Part shown: in pieces, positions 58,517 through 64,000 of the stretch
Layout of the letters: each line of letters opens with the position of its first letter
Numbering within the stretch: the first letter of the stretch is position 1
NCBI GenBank assembly: GCA_002436105.1
Contig: DIXU01000008.1
Span: forward strand, 62,001-126,000
Origin: Candidatus Aminicenantes bacterium UBA6072
Lineage (GTDB): Bacteria > Acidobacteriota > Aminicenantia > UBA2199
Reading direction: 5' to 3'
DNA: 64,000 bases
The notes under the pieces: generated by a model
What the model was told of the DNA's origin: nothing
Seen by the model: only the letters and a program-made list of their open reading frames with translations
Database searches by the model: none
Program-made: the position numbers and the translations under genes

Positions 58517-59644
58517 TCAATGGCGGCGCAGGAAGAACAGCAGCAGGAACAGCGTCCAGAATGCCCGGAAGCCCCAGCGCCACAGCAGGGGTCGCCTCTC
58601 CTTGAGATGATGGTACAAAAGGGCCAGGGCGAAGACGACCAGCTGGACGGCCAGGAAGAGGAGCAGGGCGGGGAAAACGGTCAGCGAGCCGGCGAAGAGC
58701 GGCTTCAGGCCCCTGCCGAAGACGGAGCTGAAGATGATGAACAGGTGCAGGACGTACACGAAGAGCGACTCGCTCCCGGCCCGCTTCAGCAGATCCAGGA
58801 AGGGGCCGCGCCAGCGGCGCAGCAGCAGGTCGCACAGGCATAGCAGCAGGAAAACGGCGCCGATCTTGTTCAGCACTCCGCTCCAGAAAAGCTCGGTCCG
58901 GGTGACACCCGCTCGCGAAAAGAAAAAGAACCAGGGAAACAGGAGCAGGCCGGCGATCAGCAGCAGAAGGAAAAATTGCTCCTTTTCCATCCGCACATAC
59001 AGGAAGGCGGCCACGATGCCGAGACAGAGAAAGCCCAGCCAGGGGAAAAGGGGGAACATCGAGACGCGGTAATCGAGGTAGGGGTCGACGAACGGATGCA
59101 GGCGGATGGTCTTCGTCACTTCCGGCAGCAGGAAGAAAAGCGCCCCGGCCACGGCCGCCGCCAGCGCGACCGCCCGCTCGTTCTTCAGCAGCGCGGCCAG
59201 CAGCGTGAACAGCAGCAGGCCGACCCCGATGCACTGCAGGATGTCGGCCTTCAGGAAGTCCCCGGCCTGGCCCCGGGACACGAACGCCAGGGTCTTGCGC
59301 AGCGAGAAGAACGGCAGGTGGATCCAGTAGCCGACGGCGATGACGAAGAGTATTCGCCTCAGGCGCCGGACAAAGGACAGGTCGAGGCGCAGGTAATTCT
59401 GGCGCTTGTTGTGGAAGGAAAGGAAGGCCGCGAAACCGGCGACAAAGAGGAATCCCGGCGCCACGAAGCCGTGAAACAGCTCGTGAAACCTGAACCACGG
59501 TTCCTGGCGCACGGCCGGCAGCAGGTAGGCGCGGAAGAGATGCCCCTGGATCATGAAGAACAGGACGATGAAGCGGAAAAGATCGACGGAGTCCACGCGC
59601 CTCACGGGCCCGGCGTCGGCGTTCAGCCATTTTTCCCATTTCAT
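58517..59644 (-). CDS. Integral-membrane acyltransferase-like protein
   Basis: 375 residues with about ten hydrophobic helices. VDSVDLFRFIVLFFMIQGHLFRAYLL at the start, then HGFVAPGFLFVAGFAAFLSF and FPLFPWLGFLCLGIVAAFLYVRM, match the DUF1624/heparan-alpha-glucosaminide acetyltransferase-like and acyltransferase-3-type membrane folds, with a conserved histidine in the first helix (QGHLF). Later GSESLFVYVLHLFIIF is the usual closing helix. Probably acetylates or acylates an envelope sugar. Start taken at 59644, the first ATG before the first helix; longer frames lack homology. Confidence 0.75.
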   Translation of the reverse strand: MKWEKWLNADAGPVRRVDSVDLFRFIVLFFMIQGHLFRAYLLPAVRQEPWFRFHELFHGFVAPGFLFVAGFAAFLSFHNKRQNYLRLDLSFVRRLRRILFVIAVGYWIHLPFFSLRKTLAFVSRGQAGDFLKADILQCIGVGLLLFTLLAALLKNERAVALAAAVAGALFFLLPEVTKTIRLHPFVDPYLDYRVSMFPLFPWLGFLCLGIVAAFLYVRMEKEQFFLLLLIAGLLLFPWFFFFSRAGVTRTELFWSGVLNKIGAVFLLLCLCDLLLRRWRGPFLDLLKRAGSESLFVYVLHLFIIFSSVFGRGLKPLFAGSLTVFPALLLFLAVQLVVFALALLYHHLKERRPLLWRWGFRAFWTLFLLLFFLRRH

Positions 59645-59817
59645 CGTCGTTGGCCCATGGTAGCGAAAACGGCGGCAAAAATCAATCGCCTTGCAAGAAA
59701 ATCCCCCGGGGAATGTTGCCGGAATGTGCAAAACCATCGCGCCCGGAAAATCGTAGAACGGATTTGCACCGAGTCGAGGCCGTTCATGGCGAAAACAGGC
59801 ATTTCCAGGAGGATATC

Positions 59818-61089
59818 GTGAAACTGAAAGGCGGCAAGAAAAAATGGATCATTCTGCTGGCGGCCGTGCTGCTGATCGCGGCGCTGGCCTGGTTTCTGGC
59901 CACGAAGGGAGAAACGGCCCAGGGCCGCTACGTCATGACTCCGATCGATCGCGGCGACCTGGAGGCCGTCGTTTCCTCGACCGGCACGCTCGGCGCCGTG
60001 ACCACGGTCCAGGTCGGCACCCAGGTATCCGGACGCATCGCCAAGATCTACACCGATTTCAACCAGATCGTGAAAAAAGGCGACTTGGTCGCCCTGCTGG
60101 ACACCTCGGGGCTGCAGATGGCCGTCTCGGAGGCCGAGGCGTCCCATGCCAAAGCCCAGGCCCAGATGAAGCAGGCCAAGCAGGACCTGGAGCGCGCCCG
60201 CTACCTGTTCCAGGAGAACATCAAGACCAAGAACGACCTCGAGCAGTCCCAGGTCAACTACGAACTGGCCGTGGCCACCGTGAAATCGGCCAAGTCCGGC
60301 CTGGAGCGCGCCCGCATCAACCTCGGCTACGCCTCCATTTACACCCCCATCGACGGCATCGTCATCTCGAGAAACGTCGACGTCGGCCAGACCGTGGCCG
60401 CCAGCCTCTCCTCGCCCACCCTGTTCCTCATCGCCAACGACCTGGAAAAAATGCAGATCCTGGCCGACGTCGACGAGAGCGACATCGGCCAGATCCAGAA
60501 CGGCCAGGAAGTGCGCTTCACCATCCAGGCCCAGCCCGGCCGCACCTTTTCCGGCCAGGTCAGCCAGATCCGCCTGGAACCGACCACGGTGAACAACGTG
60601 GTCAACTATACCGTGGTCATCAACGTGGCCAACAAGGAAGGGCTCCTGCTGCCGGGCATGACCGCCACCATCGACTTCATCGTCGGCCAGGCCAGAAGCG
60701 TCCTGCGCGTGGCCAACGCCGCCCTGCGCGTCAAACCCACGGAAGACATGCTCGCCGGCCTGCGCAAGGAATTCGCCGCCCGCACGGCGGGGCGGCCGGG
60801 AGCGGCCGCCGCCGAGGGTTCAGGGCAGGCTCCGGCGATGACCAACGGCCCGCCCATGCCCGGCGCCAACGGCAGCGGCCGCAGCCGGCCCAAGGACATG
60901 GCCCTGCTCTGGTATCTCGACGCCTCGGGCAGCGTGAAGGCGGCCCGGGTCAGGACGGGCATCAGCGACGGCCAGATGACCGAGATCCGGACCGATGAGC
61001 TCAAGGAGGGGATGGAGGTCATCAAGAGCATCAACCTGACCGCCAAGGAACAGGCCGCCGGCAGGATGCCGCGCATGAGGATCCTGTGA
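59818..61089 (+). CDS. MacA-like periplasmic adaptor (membrane fusion protein)
   Basis: 423 residues from GTG 59818 with AGGAGG 6 bases upstream. One N-terminal membrane anchor (WIILLAAVLLIAALAWFLA). Biotinyl-lipoyl-like halves GTQVSGRIAKIYTDFNQIVKKGDLVALL and SIYTPIDGIVISRNVDVGQTVAA flank a coiled coil (about 110-170). A beta-barrel with VDESDIGQIQNGQEVRFTI follows. A Pro/Gly-rich insertion at about 310-360 is unusual. It links the MacB ABC transporter to an outer-membrane channel; the channel gene is not in the window. Confidence 0.9.
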   Translation: MKLKGGKKKWIILLAAVLLIAALAWFLATKGETAQGRYVMTPIDRGDLEAVVSSTGTLGAVTTVQVGTQVSGRIAKIYTDFNQIVKKGDLVALLDTSGLQMAVSEAEASHAKAQAQMKQAKQDLERARYLFQENIKTKNDLEQSQVNYELAVATVKSAKSGLERARINLGYASIYTPIDGIVISRNVDVGQTVAASLSSPTLFLIANDLEKMQILADVDESDIGQIQNGQEVRFTIQAQPGRTFSGQVSQIRLEPTTVNNVVNYTVVINVANKEGLLLPGMTATIDFIVGQARSVLRVANAALRVKPTEDMLAGLRKEFAARTAGRPGAAAAEGSGQAPAMTNGPPMPGANGSGRSRPKDMALLWYLDASGSVKAARVRTGISDGQMTEIRTDELKEGMEVIKSINLTAKEQAAGRMPRMRIL

Positions 61090-61108
61090 CCCGCCCCGGG
61101 AAGGCCGC

Positions 61109-61872
<764 letters not shown>

Positions 61873-61876
<4 letters not shown>

Positions 61877-63090
61877 AATGGAAGAACCTGATCAAGGTGG
61901 CCTTCAAGTCGATCGTCAAGAACAAGATGCGCACCCTGCTGACCATGCTGGGCATCATCATCGGCGTCGCCGCCGTCATCGTCATGGTGGCCATCGGCAA
62001 GGGAGCCGAGAAGCGCATCCAGGACCAGATCGCCAGCATGGGCACCAACCTGCTGACCATCTTCCCCGGCTCCATGCAGTCGCGCGGCGTGCGCATGGGG
62101 CCGGACTCGGGCGTGCAGCTGACCCTGGAAGACGTGGAGCGCCTGAAGCGCGACGCCACCCTGGTCCAGGCCGTCTCGCCGATGGTGCGCAGCGGCGCCC
62201 AGCTCATCGGCGGCAGCGGCAACTGGAATACGAGCGTCTGGGGCGTTTCCGAGCAGTACCTGGAGATACGCGACTGGACCCTGAGCTCCGGCGAGTTTTT
62301 TTCCAGCGCCGATATCCGCGCCCAGAACAAGTCCTGCGTCGTCGGCCAGACCATCGTCAAAAACCTGTTTGCCGGCGATGACCCGGTCGGCCAGCAGCTG
62401 CGCGTTCGCAACGTGCCGTTCCGCATCATCGGCGTCCTGCAGGAACGGGGACAAAGCTCATTCGGCATGGACCAGGACGACCTGATCATCGCCCCCTACT
62501 CCACCGTAATGACCCGCCTGAGCGGCCATGCGCACGTCAACCAGATCCTGGTGCGCGCCGTTTCGCTGGAGCAAATGGACCAGGCCCAGGCCGAGGTCAC
62601 CCGGATCATGCGCGAAGCGCACAGGATTCCCGAGGGCGGCGACGACGACTTCACGGTGCGCAACCAGACCGACATCGCCGCCACCGCCCAGGAGACCTCC
62701 AGCGTCCTGACCATGCTGCTGGCCTCCATCGCCAGCATCTCGCTGCTGGTGGGCGGCATCGGCATCATGAACATCATGCTGGTCTCGGTCACCGAGCGCA
62801 CCCATGAGATCGGCATCCGCATGGCCATCGGCGCCCGCGGCCGCGACATCCTGGTGCAGTTCCTCATCGAGGCCGTAGTACTCAGCCTTTCGGGAGGGCT
62901 GATCGGGGTGCTGATCGGCTTTTTGGCCACCTGGATCGTCAACATGGCCACCGACTGGATCACGGTCATCTCGCCGACCAATGTCCTGCTCTCCTTCGGC
63001 TTCGCCGGCGCGGTGGGCATCTTCTTCGGCTACTACCCGGCGCGCAAGGCGGCCGCCCTCAATCCCATCGAGGCGTTGCGCTACGAATAG
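61873..63090 (+). CDS. MacB-type permease (FtsX family)
   Basis: 405 residues. Four membrane helices: one near the N-terminus (MLGIIIGVAAVIVMVAIGKG) and three in the C-terminal half (ASISLLVGGIGIMNIMLVSV, FLIEAVVLSLSGGLIGVLIGFL, LLSFGFAGAVGIFFGYYPARKAA). The large periplasmic MacB_PCD domain lies between. The signature ERTHEIGIRMAIGARGRDIL is diagnostic of MacB/FtsX permeases. Exports an unknown substrate (macrolide, peptide or lipoprotein). The start overlaps the ATPase gene. Confidence 0.95.
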
Positions 63091-63251
63091 TCCCGCGCCG
63101 CGGCGGCCAGAAACCGCTGACCCGGTGTGCATCTCTTTTCGCAGGGCGATCGCCCAACAGGCTGTGACCCATCCCTTGTTGCCATCCGCGATCCCTTCCC
63201 CTCCGGCGGGGAGTTGCGCGAGACTGCTTTTTTTATTACTATTAAAAGGAA

Positions 63252-64000
63252 ATGGAAAAGAAAAAAAAGCGGCTGAAGCGTCTGCGGGTGGCGCTGGCCT
63301 ACAACTCGTACGAAGAAAGCCAGCATGAGGCGGTCCCCGGCGACAGCAGCTCGGGTCATGATCTGCGGGTCATGATCCGCCGCATGGCCCGGACGTTGCG
63401 CGGCCTGGGCCATGACGTCTCGGTCCTGCACCTGGCCGACGACCTGACCAAGCTCCAGCGCAAGCTGAACTCCATTCGCCCCCACGTCGTGTTCAACCAG
63501 TACGATGACGTCGTCCATGGCGCCCTCTACGAGATGCGCTTCGCCGCCTTCATCCGCATGCTCGGTTATCCCATCACCGGTTCGCCCGCGCTGGCACTGG
63601 GCTTGAGCCGCGACAAGTACATGGCCCTGAGCCTGATGAAAGGGGCCGGCATTCCCATTCCGCCCGAGACCACCCTCCTGGAAAAGGTCTCCGATATCGA
63701 CCGCCACAAGCTGCATTTTCCACTCATTGTCCATCCCGGCCAGGAGCACGCCGGCATCGGCATGGAGCGCGATTCGGTGGTCCACAGCAAGAAGGCGCTC
63801 ATCGAAAAGACCCGCGAGATCATCCGCTCCTACCAGCAGCCCGCCCTGGTGCAGGGTTTTCTGCCCGGCCGGGAGTTCAACGTCGGCATCCTGGGCGGCC
63901 GCCGGCTGCAGGTCATGCCGCTGGCCGAAGTGGACTATTCGCGATTGCCGGAGGGGATCCCGCCCATCATGTCCTACGCGGCCAAGTGGGTGGAGACATC
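63252..64000 (+). CDS. D-Ala-D-Ala ligase-like ATP-grasp protein, 3' end outside window
   Basis: The frame is open from ATG 63252 to the end of the window (249 codons). RBS AAAAGGA lies just upstream. The N-terminus has a basic run, RVALAYNS, and HDVSVLHLADDLTKLQRKL. VFNQYDDVVHGALYEMRFAAFIRMLGYPITGSPALALGLSRDKYMALSLMKGAGIPIPP is the D-Ala-D-Ala ligase/ATP-grasp opening, including the SRDK nucleotide-binding lysine region. The later part (PALVQGFLPGREFNVGIL) is the ATP-grasp core with a Glu-rich metal loop still to come. It probably ligates D-amino acids or similar acids; gene incomplete. Confidence 0.85.
   Translation, partial: MEKKKKRLKRLRVALAYNSYEESQHEAVPGDSSSGHDLRVMIRRMARTLRGLGHDVSVLHLADDLTKLQRKLNSIRPHVVFNQYDDVVHGALYEMRFAAFIRMLGYPITGSPALALGLSRDKYMALSLMKGAGIPIPPETTLLEKVSDIDRHKLHFPLIVHPGQEHAGIGMERDSVVHSKKALIEKTREIIRSYQQPALVQGFLPGREFNVGILGGRRLQVMPLAEVDYSRLPEGIPPIMSYAAKWVET

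Noticed and set aside
63344..63380. Tandem 15-base duplication (GGTCATGATC words) near the start of the ATP-grasp gene
   Set aside because: Stays in frame and lies in a conserved coding region, so it looks like chance codon usage rather than a regulatory element.

Overview
The window is most likely a chromosomal contig from a GC-rich, Gram-negative, uncultured bacterium. Features that point this way are many small outer-membrane beta-barrels, RlpA, PilT, D15/Omp85-type and DUF3943 proteins, and secreted proteins with paired Kre9/KNH-like modules ending in their own SGNH- or papain-like domains. The style resembles Candidatus Aminicenantes (Acidobacteriota-related), but that placement is inference from gene content only; no rRNA gene is present to test it.

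Layout. 1-1347 is the 3' end of a secreted Kre9-module protein. About 1348-14138 is an AT-richer mobile region. It holds a phage/plasmid primase-helicase (1599-3719), a 3'-terminal remnant of tRNA-Thr(CGT) (4189-4252), a two-repeat helical protein, the stump of a tyrosine integrase, a 192-bp MITE-like direct repeat in two copies (5375 and 9762), and cargo. Between the repeats lies the most interesting cargo: a tight operon of two DUF2589 proteins, a small helical protein and a zinc-ribbon protein, followed by two His/Cys-dyad proteins that look caspase-like and by tiny ORFs. Beyond the second repeat are a YdeI-like gene, a double SnoaL-like protein, a TraB/DUF5694-like protein and an unrecognised protein. 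A second tRNA-Thr 3' fragment (14104-14138) closes the region.

14154-31250 is host chromosome with secreted or outer-membrane proteins (beta-barrels, an S9 peptidase, a beta-propeller/PKD protein, a papain-like peptidase, DUF3943), sugar metabolism (glucokinase divergent from transketolase), a thioredoxin-like protein and NAD synthesis split into a nitrilase-type subunit and NadE. 31482-46944 holds rsmI, a D15 barrel, RNase P RNA, an NtrC-type regulator, a PKD-repeat protein, tldD/pmbA, a sulfotransferase, a DUF3467-like gene, DUF2156 and GNAT genes, argF, a REC-GGDEF protein and rlpA.

47018-55995 is one continuous plus-strand operon with overlapping genes: pilT, alaS, a lytic transglycosylase, a membrane protein, a lipid kinase, a peptide-type solute-binding lipoprotein and a Ycf46-like AAA ATPase. 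56136-64000 holds a Mut7-C protein, larB, a DUF362 protein, an integral-membrane acyltransferase-like protein, a MacA/MacB efflux system and the 5' part of an ATP-grasp ligase.

Two window-wide themes stand out. Many intergenic gaps contain degenerate 7-bp tandem repeats, with a different heptamer in each gap. Several genes have a good -10 box only 6-8 nt before the start codon, which suggests leaderless transcripts.
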